From: Pigmentiphaga sp.
GTDB taxonomy: Bacteria; Pseudomonadota; Gammaproteobacteria; Burkholderiales; Burkholderiaceae_B
Direction of reading: 5' to 3'
Assembly: GCA_023228945.1 (NCBI GenBank)
Contig: JALOAI010000022.1
Span: 1-64,000 of the forward strand
DNA length: 64,000 bases
Part shown: piece after piece, positions 35,348 through 44,659 of the stretch
Position numbering within the stretch: position 1 is the first letter of the stretch
Layout: the number at the start of each line of letters is the position of its first letter
The notes under the pieces: generated by a model
Databases searched by the model: none
What the model was told of the DNA's origin: nothing
Seen by the model: only the letters and a program-made list of their open reading frames with translations
Translations under genes and position numbers: made by a program

Positions 35348-35379
35348 GAATAATAGTTCTCATTCTCATCCTTGTCCAA
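35348..35379 (-). promoter_or_regulatory. promoter with Fur-like box for the metal ABC operon
   Basis: On the minus strand TTGGAC (35374-35379) and TATTAT (35350-35355) are 18 bp apart. The segment TGAGAACTATTATTC (35348-35362) overlaps the -10 and matches the 7-1-7 Fur consensus TGATAATNATTATCA at roughly ten of fourteen positions. Binding of Fur or a related metalloregulator there would block transcription when metal is plentiful. Confidence 0.5.
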
Positions 35380-35495
35380 AAGCTGTCCGGTGCGATCCGA
35401 ACGCTCGAGTGCCAGTCTGCTCTTTTTTGAGTGAACGCACCATCGAGCCGAACGGAAAATGACTCTTCTGATGTGTCGCGGCGCGGCTAGCGTAA

Positions 35496-35740
35496 AAAAA
35501 TGCCCCCACGCTTGCCGCTAACGCGGTGTCGCTGCCCCCCGGGGGCTTCTTGCCTTGGGAGCGGCCCCGCGGAAAAAAAGCCCCCACGCTTGCCACTACG
35601 TGGCGGCGCTGCCCCCCGGGGGGGCTTTTTGCCTTGGGAGCGGCCCGGCGGAAAAAAAGCCCCCACGCTTGCCACTACGTGGCGGCGCTGCCCCCCGGGG
35701 GGGCTTTTTGCCTTGGGAGCGGCCCGGCGGCAAAAAAACG
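35496..35740 (+). repeat. dispersed repeat (flavour A), three tandem copies
   Basis: Three units of 78-79 bp, starting near 35502, 35580 and 35659. Each has CCCCCACGCTTGCC, a C/TACGTGGCGGCG segment, CTGCCCCCCGGGGGGGCTTT and CCTTGGGAGCGGCCCGGCGG followed by a run of A. The second and third units are almost identical. The C-run/G-run palindrome followed by T-runs could act as a terminator. It lies between the end of the efflux operon and the metal ABC promoter; 35380-35495 holds nothing else I recognise. Confidence 0.95.
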
Positions 35741-35796
35741 CCGGCTCCTGTGCGGAGTCGGCGCGTGGAGGGGGCGGTTTGCGCTCGGGCGCGTGG

Positions 35797-37620
35797 TCAG
35801 GGAGCGGGTGCCGTGCCGCGGACGGTGTCGCGCCAGGTACTGCGTTCGATGGTGACGGCGCCGCCGGTGTTGGTGGCCGCTGGTGGGACGGCGGCGCCCG
35901 TTTGAGCCGCGGGTCGCGAGGCGTCGGCCGGCGAAGGTGCGGCCGGCGGCGGGGCCGCTTCCGTCACCGCGGGAGTGGTGGCCAGCGGGGGCGCCGGAGC
36001 GACGGTGTGGGAACCGGCGGCGGGGGGAGTGTCGCCCGTGCCTGCCGACCCGTTCCGCTGGCGCTCCGAACGGTCGGCCGCCTCGGGCACCGCGTCCTCC
36101 AGCGCCGGGGCCGGGCCGTCGGTATTGGCCAGCCAGCCACCGCCCAGCGCCTTGTACAGCGCCACGCGGTTGAGCAGTTCTTCGATGCGGGTTTGTACCA
36201 AACCTTGTTGCGAGCTATAGAGCGTGCGTTCCGCATCCTGGAACTGCAGGTAGCTGTCTACGCCACTGTCGTAGCGCAGCTGCGCGAGATCGAGTGATCG
36301 TTGCGCGGCTGCCACGAGATCGGTTTCGGCCTGGAGCTGGCTATGATAGGTGGCGGTTCCGGCCAGGGCGTCACTGACTTCGCGGAAGGCTTGTTGGATC
36401 GTGCGCTCGTAGGTGGCCACGCCGATGTCGCGGCGGACTTCGGCCAGTTCGAGCTGGCTGCGCAGCGCGCCGCCACTGAAGATGGGGATGGCGATCTGCG
36501 GCGCGAAGCTCCAGGTGTGCGTGCCGCTACTGAACAGGTTGGAGAGCTGCGCACTGGCGGTGCCGAATAGCGCGGTGAGCGAGATGTTTGGGAAGAACGC
36601 CGCGCGAGCCGCGCCGATGTTGGCGTTGGCGGCGAGCAACTGCTGTTCGGCCGCCAGCACGTCGGGGCGCGACAACAGCACCGCCGACGGCAGGCCGGCG
36701 GGGATCTCGGCCAGCACCGGCCGGTTGCGCAACAGTGATGCATCGTCGGGCAGCGCCGGCGAAGGGATGCCGGTGAGCAGGGTCAGGGCATTGCGGGCGC
36801 GCAGACCTTGCCGCCGCAGCGCCTCCTGGTTGCTGCGCGCGGTATCCAGCAAGGTTTCGGCCTGGTTGAGATCCAGCGCCGAGCCCACGCCGGCGTCGTA
36901 GCGCGCCTTGACGAGATCGTACGAAGCCTGGCGCGAGGCGAGCGTCTGCTCGGTGAGCTGGCTCAGGGCCGCGGTACCGTAGAGGTTGAACCAGGCTTCG
37001 GCCACCTGCGCGATCAGGGTGATCTGGACGTTGCGCCGCGCCTCTTCGGTGGCGAAATATTGCGCCAGCGCCGCGTCGCTCAGGCTGCGAATGCGGCCAA
37101 AGAGATCGATCTCGAAGCTGGGCATCGACACGCCCACCTGGTACTGCGAGCTGATCGTGGATTCGCCAGTGGGCGACAGGCCGGCGGGCACCCGCTGGCG
37201 CTGGCCGGTGGCGCCCGCACCCACCGAGGGCGTCAGCTCGGAGCGCTGGACGTTGTACTGCGCGCGCGCGACTTCGATGTTGAGGATGGCGATGCGCAAG
37301 TCGCGGTTATGTTCGAGCGCGGTTTCGATCAGGCGTTGTAGTTCCGGATCGCGATAGAACTGCCGCCACCCGACTCCCGCGGCGGCCGGCACCGGGACGC
37401 CGGCGGCATCACCCGGCGATAACTCGGCGGGGGTAATGACTCCCGCCCCCGACGGGGCGATGGGCCAGTCGGTGGCAACCGGCAGGGCCGGGCGTTCGTA
37501 GGTGGGAGCGAACGAGCAGCCTGCCAGCACCAACGCCGCGAGCAGGGGCGCGAGGCGCGGCCACCGGTGCTGCCGGGGGCGCGGGTCGTCGGCCGTCACG
37601 GGGACGTTAAGGGTTGACAT
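35797..37620 (-). CDS. RND efflux outer-membrane factor (OprM/NodT-type lipoprotein)
   Basis: A 607-residue lipoprotein with lipobox ALVLAGCS (Cys35), the start CSFAPTYERPALPVATDW, and two OEP repeats forming the channel (about 90-285 and 295-480). Conserved blocks are LSRPDVLAAEQQLLAANANI, GAARAAFFPNISLTALFG and AYKALGGGW-like LYKALGGGWLANTDG. The channel normally ends there. A further 110 residues of Pro/Ala/Thr-rich sequence follow and are unusual. AAGGAG six bases before ATG 37620; its start lies within the end of the permease gene. It completes a tripartite drug-efflux pump. Confidence 0.93.
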   Translation of the reverse strand: MSTLNVPVTADDPRPRQHRWPRLAPLLAALVLAGCSFAPTYERPALPVATDWPIAPSGAGVITPAELSPGDAAGVPVPAAAGVGWRQFYRDPELQRLIETALEHNRDLRIAILNIEVARAQYNVQRSELTPSVGAGATGQRQRVPAGLSPTGESTISSQYQVGVSMPSFEIDLFGRIRSLSDAALAQYFATEEARRNVQITLIAQVAEAWFNLYGTAALSQLTEQTLASRQASYDLVKARYDAGVGSALDLNQAETLLDTARSNQEALRRQGLRARNALTLLTGIPSPALPDDASLLRNRPVLAEIPAGLPSAVLLSRPDVLAAEQQLLAANANIGAARAAFFPNISLTALFGTASAQLSNLFSSGTHTWSFAPQIAIPIFSGGALRSQLELAEVRRDIGVATYERTIQQAFREVSDALAGTATYHSQLQAETDLVAAAQRSLDLAQLRYDSGVDSYLQFQDAERTLYSSQQGLVQTRIEELLNRVALYKALGGGWLANTDGPAPALEDAVPEAADRSERQRNGSAGTGDTPPAAGSHTVAPAPPLATTPAVTEAAPPPAAPSPADASRPAAQTGAAVPPAATNTGGAVTIERSTWRDTVRGTAPAP

Positions 37621-40600
37621 GGGGTGCTCCTTCGGTGGCGGGTTCGTCGTCGTGGAGGCTGACGTCTTGTGAGCGGACCCGGAACAATTGCATGATGAAT
37701 ACGAAGAACACGGGGACCAGGAAAATGGCAAGGATCGTGCCGGAGATCATGCCGCCGAGCACGCCGGTACCGATGGCCCGCTGGCTGGCCGCGCTGGCGC
37801 CGGTGGCGATCGCCAGGGGAGTGACCCCCAGGGTGAAAGCCAGCGAGGTCATGAGGATGGGCCGGAAGCGCAGGCGTGCGGCTTCGATGGTGGCTTCGAG
37901 CAGGCCGCGGCCTTCGGCGTACAGGTCTTTGGCGAACTCGATGATCAGGATGGCGTTCTTGGACGATAGTCCGATGATGGTCACCAGGCCGACTTTGAAG
38001 AACACGTCGTTGGGCATGCCTACGAGCGTGACCGCCAGCACCGAACCGATCAGGCCGAGCGGTACCACCAGGATCACCGAGAGCGGGATGGTCCAGCTTT
38101 CGTAGAGGGCGGCGAGCACCAGGAACACCGAGAGCAGCGCCAGGCTGATGAGCAGCGGCATCTGGTTGCCCGAGATGCGTTCTTGCAGCGACTGCCCCGT
38201 CCATTCGTAGCCGAAGCCGGCGGGAAGATTGCCGGCGATGCGTTCCATGGCGTTCATCGCCTGGCCGGTACTGTAGCCGGGTGCGGCATCGCCGCTGATG
38301 CTCATGGACGGATAGCCGTTGTAGCGGTTGATGCCCATGGCGCCCATGGTCCAGACGTAGTCTGTGAAGGTGCGCAGAGGTACGGCTTCGCCCACCGTAT
38401 TGATGACGTTGAGGCTGAGCACTTTCTCGGGGTCGACGCGGTCGCGGCCTTCGGCCTGGACGATGACGCGCTGCATGCGGCCGAAGTTGGCGAAGTCGTT
38501 GATGGTCGCCGAGCCCAGCGCGGTGGAAAGCGTGCTGGCGATGGCGTTGAACGGCACGCCCTGCGACATGGCGGCGTCGCGGTCGATGTTGAGCTGCAGA
38601 ACAGGGGCGTCTTCGAGGCCTTCGGGGCGGGCATAGGCGATGACCGGATCCTGGTTGGCCTGCATCAGCACCTGGTTGCGGGCATTGACCAGGGCCTGGT
38701 GGCCCAGGCCACCGCGATCCTGCAAGCGGAACTCAAACCCGCTGGAGGTTCCGAGCGAAGGGATGGCCGGCGGGATCAGCGAGAATATCTGGCCATCGGG
38801 CGCCGAGGCCGCCAGCGCCATGGTGGCCTGATTGGCCAATTGCATGGCCGAGACGTCGCGCTGGGACCAATCCTTGAGCGTGGCAAACGCCAGGGCCATG
38901 TTCTGGCCGGCGCCGGAGAAGCTGAAGCCCAGGATGCCGACGATGCGCTCGACCGACGGTTGCGCGAGATAGAACTTCTCGACTTGTTCCATCGTTTGCA
39001 AGGTGCGATTGAGCGTGGCGCCCGGCGGCAACTGGATATTGGTAATGGTGAAGCCCTGGTCTTCAACCGGCAGGAATGACGAGGGCAGGCGCTGGTAGGT
39101 GAACGCCAGGAAGCCGACGATCACCAGGTAGAGCAGCATGAAGCGCTTGGGGCGGCGAACCAGGCCGCCGACCGAACGCTGGTAGCCATGGGTGGCCCGG
39201 TTGAAGCCGCGGTTGAACCAGCCGAACGGACCTTTTTTCTCTTCGCCGTGGGCGTCGGGGTCGAGCGGCTTGAGCAAGGTGGCGCAGAGCGCGGGCGTGA
39301 GCGAGAGCGCGAGAAAGCCCGAAAACAGGATGGACACCGCCATCGAGATCGCGAACTGCTGGTAGATCACGCCCACCGAGCCGCCCATGAAGGCCAGCGG
39401 CAGGAACACCGCCGAGAGCACCAGGGTGATGCCGACGATGGCGCCTGTGATCTGGCGCATGGCCTTGCGCGTGGCCTGTTTGGGCGAGAGGCCCTCTTCG
39501 GCCATGATGCGTTCGACGTTCTCGACCACCACGATGGCGTCGTCGACCAGAATCCCGATGGCCAGCACCATGCCGAACATCGTGAGCACGTTGATCGAGA
39601 AGCCGACGGCGTACATCACGGCCAGGGTGCCCAGCAGGGCGATAGGCACCACGATGGTGGGGATGAGCGTGTAGCGGAAGTTCTGCAGGAACAGGAACAT
39701 CACCAGCACCACGAGCACCACGGCTTCGATCAGGGTATGAACGACTTTTTCGATCGAAGCTTGCACGAAGGGCGAGGTGTCGTAGGGGACTTCCCAGGCG
39801 ATGCCCGCCGGGAAGTAGCGTTCGAGCCCCGTCATCTGCTCTTTGATGAGATTGGCGGTTGCCAGCGCGTTGGCGCCGGTGGCGAGTTGGATCGCGACGG
39901 CGACCGTGGGCTGGCCGTTCAGGCGCGACGAGAATTGATAGTTCTCGGAGCCGACCTCGGTACGCGCGACGTCGCGCATATACACTTTGGAACCATCGGG
40001 ATTGGAACGCAGCACGATGTTGCCGAATTCTTCGGGCGTGGCCAGCAGGCCTTGCACGATGATGCTGGCCGACACCTGTTGGTCGCCAGGAACCGGCGGC
40101 GCGCCGATCGAGCCCGCCGGCACCTGCACGTTCTGGGAGCTCACGGCGGCGTTGACGTCGCTCATCGACAGCTGATAGCCCACCAGCTTGGCCGGATCGA
40201 CCCAGATCCGCATGGCGCGCGACGAAGCGTACAGCTGCGCCTGGCCCACGCCGGGCACGCGCTTGAGTTCGTCGAGGATGTTGCGGGTGGTGTAGTCGGC
40301 GAGGTCTTCGGTGGGCACCGAGTTGTCGGGCGACGAGATCGTGACGATGAGCAGGAAGTTGGAGCTGGCCTGCTCGACGTCGATCCCCTGCGACATCACG
40401 GCCACCGGCAGCCGTGGCTCCGCCCGCTTGATGCGGTTCTGCACGTCTACCGAAGCGAGGTCGGGATCGGTGCCCGGCTCGAAGGTCGCGGTGATGGTGG
40501 AGCGGCCGTAGGAGTCGCTCTGGCTCGAGAAGTACATCAAGCCCTTGGCGCCGTTGAGCTCCTGCTCGATGAGGCTGGTCACGGATTCGTTGACCACCTC

Positions 40601-40762
40601 GGCCGAGGCGCCCGGGTAGGTGGCGTTGATCGTGATGCTGGGCGGCGCCACGTCGGGGAACTGCGCGACCGGCAGATTGGGGATGGCCAGCACCCCCATC
40701 AGGATGATGAAGAGCGCCACCACCCACGCGAAGATGGGTCGGCTAATGAAAAATTGCGGCAT
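37607..40762 (-). CDS. RND multidrug efflux permease (AcrB/MexB type)
   Basis: A 1051-residue inner-membrane proton antiporter of the HAE1 family. The start MPQFFISRPIFAWVVALFII is characteristic. The proton-relay Asp pair lies in GILVDDAIVVVENVERIMAE, and other family blocks include LPVAQFPDVAPPSITINATY, LSLTPALCATLLKPL and the late GLVTIIGLSSKNAILIIEFA with the conserved Lys. Twelve membrane helices and two large periplasmic loops are implied. It exports drugs, dyes or solvents; exact substrates cannot be read. Its stop lies 14 bp inside the outer-membrane-factor gene. Confidence 0.96.
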   Translation of the reverse strand: MPQFFISRPIFAWVVALFIILMGVLAIPNLPVAQFPDVAPPSITINATYPGASAEVVNESVTSLIEQELNGAKGLMYFSSQSDSYGRSTITATFEPGTDPDLASVDVQNRIKRAEPRLPVAVMSQGIDVEQASSNFLLIVTISSPDNSVPTEDLADYTTRNILDELKRVPGVGQAQLYASSRAMRIWVDPAKLVGYQLSMSDVNAAVSSQNVQVPAGSIGAPPVPGDQQVSASIIVQGLLATPEEFGNIVLRSNPDGSKVYMRDVARTEVGSENYQFSSRLNGQPTVAVAIQLATGANALATANLIKEQMTGLERYFPAGIAWEVPYDTSPFVQASIEKVVHTLIEAVVLVVLVMFLFLQNFRYTLIPTIVVPIALLGTLAVMYAVGFSINVLTMFGMVLAIGILVDDAIVVVENVERIMAEEGLSPKQATRKAMRQITGAIVGITLVLSAVFLPLAFMGGSVGVIYQQFAISMAVSILFSGFLALSLTPALCATLLKPLDPDAHGEEKKGPFGWFNRGFNRATHGYQRSVGGLVRRPKRFMLLYLVIVGFLAFTYQRLPSSFLPVEDQGFTITNIQLPPGATLNRTLQTMEQVEKFYLAQPSVERIVGILGFSFSGAGQNMALAFATLKDWSQRDVSAMQLANQATMALAASAPDGQIFSLIPPAIPSLGTSSGFEFRLQDRGGLGHQALVNARNQVLMQANQDPVIAYARPEGLEDAPVLQLNIDRDAAMSQGVPFNAIASTLSTALGSATINDFANFGRMQRVIVQAEGRDRVDPEKVLSLNVINTVGEAVPLRTFTDYVWTMGAMGINRYNGYPSMSISGDAAPGYSTGQAMNAMERIAGNLPAGFGYEWTGQSLQERISGNQMPLLISLALLSVFLVLAALYESWTIPLSVILVVPLGLIGSVLAVTLVGMPNDVFFKVGLVTIIGLSSKNAILIIEFAKDLYAEGRGLLEATIEAARLRFRPILMTSLAFTLGVTPLAIATGASAASQRAIGTGVLGGMISGTILAIFLVPVFFVFIMQLFRVRSQDVSLHDDEPATEGAPHVNP

Positions 40763-40783
40763 GGAATCGGCCTGCGATCGGGA

Positions 40784-41995
40784 TTAAGAGGCCGGGTTGG
40801 CCTGCGGCTGCTGCGACGGTTGAGGTTTGGCGGACGCGCTGCCCGGGCCTGCCGCGCCGGCTTCCTGGGGTTGAACCTTGGAGCCGGGGCGAACCTGCTG
40901 GAAGCGGTTGATCAGCACGCGGTCGCCCGCCTGCAGACCACTTTCGACGATCCATTTGGTGGGCATCATGGCGCCGGCCGTGATCGGGCGGTTGACCACT
41001 GTGTTGTCGTCGCCGACCACCAGAACGTAGGCCGTACCTTCCGGGGTGCGCTGCACGGCCTGGGCGGGCACCGTGATCACGTTCTCGGCCGTGCCCTGGA
41101 TAATGCGGCCGCGCGCATACATGCCGGGCAGCAGCAGGCCGTCGGGATTGGGGAACTCCGCCCGCACCATGATCTGGCCGGTGCCCGGGTCGACGCTGAT
41201 GCCCGAGAACAGCAGCTTGCCCTGGTGAGTGTAGGTTTGGCCATTGCTCAACACCAGTTCCACCGGCATGGCATTGGCGCCATCGGTGCTCAGCCGGCCG
41301 GCCAGGACGGCCTCCTGCATTTGCAGCAGCTCGTTGGTGGATTGAGTGAGGTTGAGGTAGATCGGATCGATCTGCTGAATGAGGGCCATCGGCGTGGCCT
41401 GGCCCATTCCGACCAGCGCGCCCTCGGTGACCAACGCATTGCCGATGCGGCCGTTGATCGGCGCTTCGACGGTGGCATAGCCGAGGTTGAGCTGGGCTTC
41501 CACGAGCAGGGCCTGTTGCTGGGCCACCGAGGCCTCGGCCTGCCGCAGGCTGGATACCGCCTGATCGTACTCTTGCTGGCTGATCGCCTGGGCCTTGACC
41601 AGTGGCTCGTAGCGACGCTGCACCTGACGCGCCTCGATGAGGCGTGCTTCGGCCACCTTGAGATTGGCCTGCGCGGCGCGCTGTGCGGCCTGCAAGGGCG
41701 CGGGATCGATGCGGAACAGGACGTCGCCGGCCTTGACGTCGCTACCTTCGACGAACACCCTTTCCTGAACGATGCCGGGCACCCTGGCGCGCACTTCGGC
41801 TTCGCGGGTGGACGCAAGCCGGCCAGGAAGTTCGGTGACGAAGGGAGAATTCTCGGGCTTGACGGTGACCACGCTGACAGGGATCGGCGGCGCGGCGGAT
41901 TGGCCGTTGGACTGGGGGGCCTGATCGCAGGCCGCAAGCAGCAAACTGACGGCAGCCACCATGGGCAACCGGCGCATCATCAAGTTACGAGGCAT
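40784..41995 (-). CDS. RND efflux periplasmic adaptor (AcrA/MexA type) lipoprotein
   Basis: A 403-residue adaptor with lipobox SLLLAACD (Cys23). Asp after the Cys favours retention at the inner membrane. The split lipoyl domain (VRARVPGIVQERVFVEGSDV, then APINGRIGNALVTEGALVG) flanks a helical hairpin rich in Gln/Ala, and a beta-barrel follows (GTGQIMVRAEFPNPDGLLLP). The C-terminus is Gln/Pro/Ala-rich. First gene of the pump operon; no adjacent TetR-type repressor gene is seen. Confidence 0.95.
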   Translation of the reverse strand: MPRNLMMRRLPMVAAVSLLLAACDQAPQSNGQSAAPPIPVSVVTVKPENSPFVTELPGRLASTREAEVRARVPGIVQERVFVEGSDVKAGDVLFRIDPAPLQAAQRAAQANLKVAEARLIEARQVQRRYEPLVKAQAISQQEYDQAVSSLRQAEASVAQQQALLVEAQLNLGYATVEAPINGRIGNALVTEGALVGMGQATPMALIQQIDPIYLNLTQSTNELLQMQEAVLAGRLSTDGANAMPVELVLSNGQTYTHQGKLLFSGISVDPGTGQIMVRAEFPNPDGLLLPGMYARGRIIQGTAENVITVPAQAVQRTPEGTAYVLVVGDDNTVVNRPITAGAMMPTKWIVESGLQAGDRVLINRFQQVRPGSKVQPQEAGAAGPGSASAKPQPSQQPQANPAS

Positions 41996-42088
41996 GGGTA
42001 TGGATATCTCTGGAAGGGACCGGGACGAAACGCGAAGGCGGCGGGCGCCGGGGTGGGGACGCCCAGGCTTGGAATCCGGTGAGACAGG

Positions 42089-42119
42089 AGTGTATCACCG
42101 CTTCGTGATTCATTCCAAA
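42089..42119 (-). promoter_or_regulatory. possible operator/promoter of the efflux operon
   Basis: Upstream of the adaptor gene, ATCAC (42094-42098) and GTGAT (42105-42109) form a perfect inverted repeat with a 6-bp spacer. It lies between a TTGGAA -35-like box (42114-42119, minus strand) and a weak -10 near 42089-42096. A repressor bound there would cover the promoter. Box assignments are tentative. Apart from this, 41996-42269 holds nothing recognisable. Confidence 0.35.
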
Positions 42120-42269
42120 TGTTGTGGGTATACCATTGTTTGCCTACGTGCTGAAGTGCCGTTCGGCTTCGGGCATGGCACGCAGCTCCGCCCTTGACGC
42201 CACGGCGGCCGCGCCGTGTTTCAGGGAACCGCCGGTTCCCGGGGCGGCCTGGCCGCCCCGGGCGGAAGG

Positions 42270-43841
42270 TCAGGCGGCATCGCCCGTTTCGGCCAGAGGC
42301 TCGGGGAGATGGCGGGTAACGCGCACCGCGACGATACGCCGGCCGGTGACTTCCAGCACCTCGAAGCGCAAGCGGCCGTCGGGGGTGGCATAAACCTGGC
42401 CTTCCAGCGGAAGTTGGTCGAAGTGCGCCAGCAAATAACCCGCCAGGGTGGCGTAGTCTTCGCTCACCAGGCCATCGGTGCCCAGTACCTGTTCCAGATG
42501 ATGGAGGTCGGCGGCGCCCGCCACGCGCCATTGGTCGTCGCCTTCCGGAAGGATGTCGGGAAGTTCGTCTTCGTCGGGAAACTCGCCCGCGATGGCTTCG
42601 AAAATATCGATGGGCGTGACCAGGCCCTCGATGGCCCCGAACTCGTCTGTGACGAGCACCAGCTGCCCTCGCGATTGCTTGAGCGTTTCCATCAGGTGCA
42701 GCATGCGGATCGACTCGTGCACGATCAGCGGCTGGCGCAGGGTGTCGGGCTGGATGCTGCCGTCGAGCAGCACGTCGGCCAGCAGATCGCGCGCCCGGCC
42801 GATGCCCACGACCTCATCGAGGTGGCCGCGGCAGACGGGAAACAGGCTGTGCGAGCTGTCGGTGAGCTGCTTGCGGATCACGAGCGGGTCGTCTTCGAGG
42901 TTGACCCAGGAAATATCGTTGCGCGGCGTCATGATGGAATGCACGGTGCGATCGACCAGGCTCAGCACGCCGCTGACCATATTGCGTTCTTCCACCGCGA
43001 ACACGCGCGCCTCGGGTTCGGTGGCGGGGCTGGCGGGCTGGTCCGGCTCTTCCTTTTGCGGCTTGGCGCCCAGCAATGCCAGCACGGCTTCGGCGGTGCG
43101 GGCGCGCAGGGGGCGGGCGGCCAGGGCCCGGACCATATTCATCCGCGCCACCTGGTTGAAAAACTCGATGACGATGGAAAAGCCGATGGCCACGTAGATA
43201 TAGCCCTTGGGCACATAAAAGCCCATGCCTTCGGCCACCAGCGAAAAGCCGATCAGCAGGAGAAACGACAGACACAGCACGACGACCGTCGGGTGGGCAT
43301 TCACGAAGCGGGTAAGAGGCTTGGAGGCGACCAGCATGACCCCGATGGAGATGATCACCGCCAGCATCATGACGGTCAGGTGTTCGACCATGCCTACCGC
43401 GGTGATCACGGCGTCGAGCGAGAACACGGCGTCCAGCACCACGATCTGCGCCACCACCACCCAGAAGCCGGCATAGGCGCGCGGACCGGTGTTCTGAAGG
43501 TGCGAGCCCTCGAGGCGCTCGTGCAATTCGGTGGTTGCCTTGAAGAGCAGGAACAGGCCGCCGAGCAGAAGAATCAGATCGCGGCCCGAGAACGTGAACC
43601 CGGCGAACTCGACGAGCGGCCGGGTGAGGGTAACCATCCAGGAAATGACGGAAAGCAGGCCCAGCCGCATGATGAGTGCCAGCGACAGCCCGATGATGCG
43701 CGCGCGGTCGCGCTGCGCGGGCGGCAGCTTGTCGGCCAGGATTGCGATGAAAATCAGGTTGTCGATGCCGAGAACGATCTCGAGCAGGATCAGGGTGAGC
43801 AGGCCGACCCAGGCGGTCGGCTCGAATATCCACTCCATCAT
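42270..43841 (-). CDS. TerC-CBS-CorC membrane protein (YoaE/YegH-like)
   Basis: A 523-residue protein with three parts. A TerC-type membrane domain covers about 5-235 (LILLEIVLGIDNLIFIAILA, LDAVFSLDAVITAVGMVEHL, GYIYVAIGFSIVIEFFNQVA). A CBS pair covers about 300-410 (VDRTVHSIMTPRNDISWVNL), and a CorC/HlyC transporter-associated domain about 425-510. E. coli YoaE and YegH share this layout; TerC proteins are linked to metal (Mn) homeostasis. ATG 43841 overlaps the suhB stop (TGATG) and has no Shine-Dalgarno sequence of its own, so translation is probably coupled to suhB. Confidence 0.9.
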   Translation of the reverse strand: MMEWIFEPTAWVGLLTLILLEIVLGIDNLIFIAILADKLPPAQRDRARIIGLSLALIMRLGLLSVISWMVTLTRPLVEFAGFTFSGRDLILLLGGLFLLFKATTELHERLEGSHLQNTGPRAYAGFWVVVAQIVVLDAVFSLDAVITAVGMVEHLTVMMLAVIISIGVMLVASKPLTRFVNAHPTVVVLCLSFLLLIGFSLVAEGMGFYVPKGYIYVAIGFSIVIEFFNQVARMNMVRALAARPLRARTAEAVLALLGAKPQKEEPDQPASPATEPEARVFAVEERNMVSGVLSLVDRTVHSIMTPRNDISWVNLEDDPLVIRKQLTDSSHSLFPVCRGHLDEVVGIGRARDLLADVLLDGSIQPDTLRQPLIVHESIRMLHLMETLKQSRGQLVLVTDEFGAIEGLVTPIDIFEAIAGEFPDEDELPDILPEGDDQWRVAGAADLHHLEQVLGTDGLVSEDYATLAGYLLAHFDQLPLEGQVYATPDGRLRFEVLEVTGRRIVAVRVTRHLPEPLAETGDAA

Positions 43842-44659
43842 AAGGGGGCGGGGGTACTCGGCAGACGTTTTCGCATGGGTTCGAGCAAGGACAACATGGG
43901 CGGAAACAGCTTGGGTGCCGAGGCGACGAGATTGCCGTGCTCGTACCAGGTTTGTTCGCCCTCGAAATCGCCCACCAGGCCACCGGCCTCCAGCACGAGC
44001 AGACTGCCGGCCGCGAGATCCCAGGGCTTGAGACCGGCGCCGTAGCAGGCGTCGAGACGGCCGGCGGCCAGCCAGGCCAGGTCGAGCACGGCGGAGCCGA
44101 TGCGGCGCGTACCGGCGCAGGCTACCGACATCTCGCTGAAAATGCGCGCCCAGCGCACGAGTTCGGCGTCGTCGGTGGAGCGGAAGCTCGCGCCCACCAG
44201 GGCTTCTTCGAGCCGGCGGCGGCTGGAGACCCGGATGCGGCGATCGTTGAGGAAGGCGCCGCCGCCGCGGGTGGCGGTGAAGAGTTCGTTGCGGGTGGGG
44301 TCGTAGACCACCGCCTGGGTGATGACGCCGCGCTGGGCCAGCGCGATGGAGACGGCGTAGTCGGGGAATCCATGCACGAAGTTGGTCGTGCCATCCAGCG
44401 GATCGATGATCCACTGGAATTCGGCCTGTTTGCCCGTCGGGCCGTGCGCGCCGGATTCTTCGGCGAGGATGGCGTGGTCGGGAAAGGAGGCTTGTAGAAT
44501 CTCGATGATGGCGCTTTCGGCGGCGCGATCGACTTCGGTCACCAGGTCGCGTGGCCCTTTGCGCCCGACCGGCAGCCTTTCGAGATCGAGACTGGCGCGG
44601 TTGATGATGTTGCCGGCGCGGCGTGCCGCCTTGACGGCGATATTGAGCATGGGGTGCAT
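43838..44659 (-). CDS. suhB: inositol-1-monophosphatase family protein SuhB
   Basis: A 273-residue Mg-dependent phosphatase. The start MHPMLNIAVKAARRAGNII matches E. coli SuhB closely. Metal and substrate motifs are AILAEESGA, QWIIDPLDGTTNFVHGFPDY and KPWDLAAGSLLVLEAGG. SuhB also takes part in rRNA antitermination with Nus factors in E. coli. The start is the upstream ATG at 44659. The stop overlaps the TerC gene start. Confidence 0.94.
   Translation of the reverse strand: MHPMLNIAVKAARRAGNIINRASLDLERLPVGRKGPRDLVTEVDRAAESAIIEILQASFPDHAILAEESGAHGPTGKQAEFQWIIDPLDGTTNFVHGFPDYAVSIALAQRGVITQAVVYDPTRNELFTATRGGGAFLNDRRIRVSSRRRLEEALVGASFRSTDDAELVRWARIFSEMSVACAGTRRIGSAVLDLAWLAAGRLDACYGAGLKPWDLAAGSLLVLEAGGLVGDFEGEQTWYEHGNLVASAPKLFPPMLSLLEPMRKRLPSTPAPL

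Noticed and set aside
39188..42082. A 964-codon open frame on the plus strand antisense to the efflux permease and adaptor genes
   Set aside because: It mirrors the codon structure of the real genes on the other strand in GC-rich DNA, is His/Asp/Arg-rich, and shows no domain.
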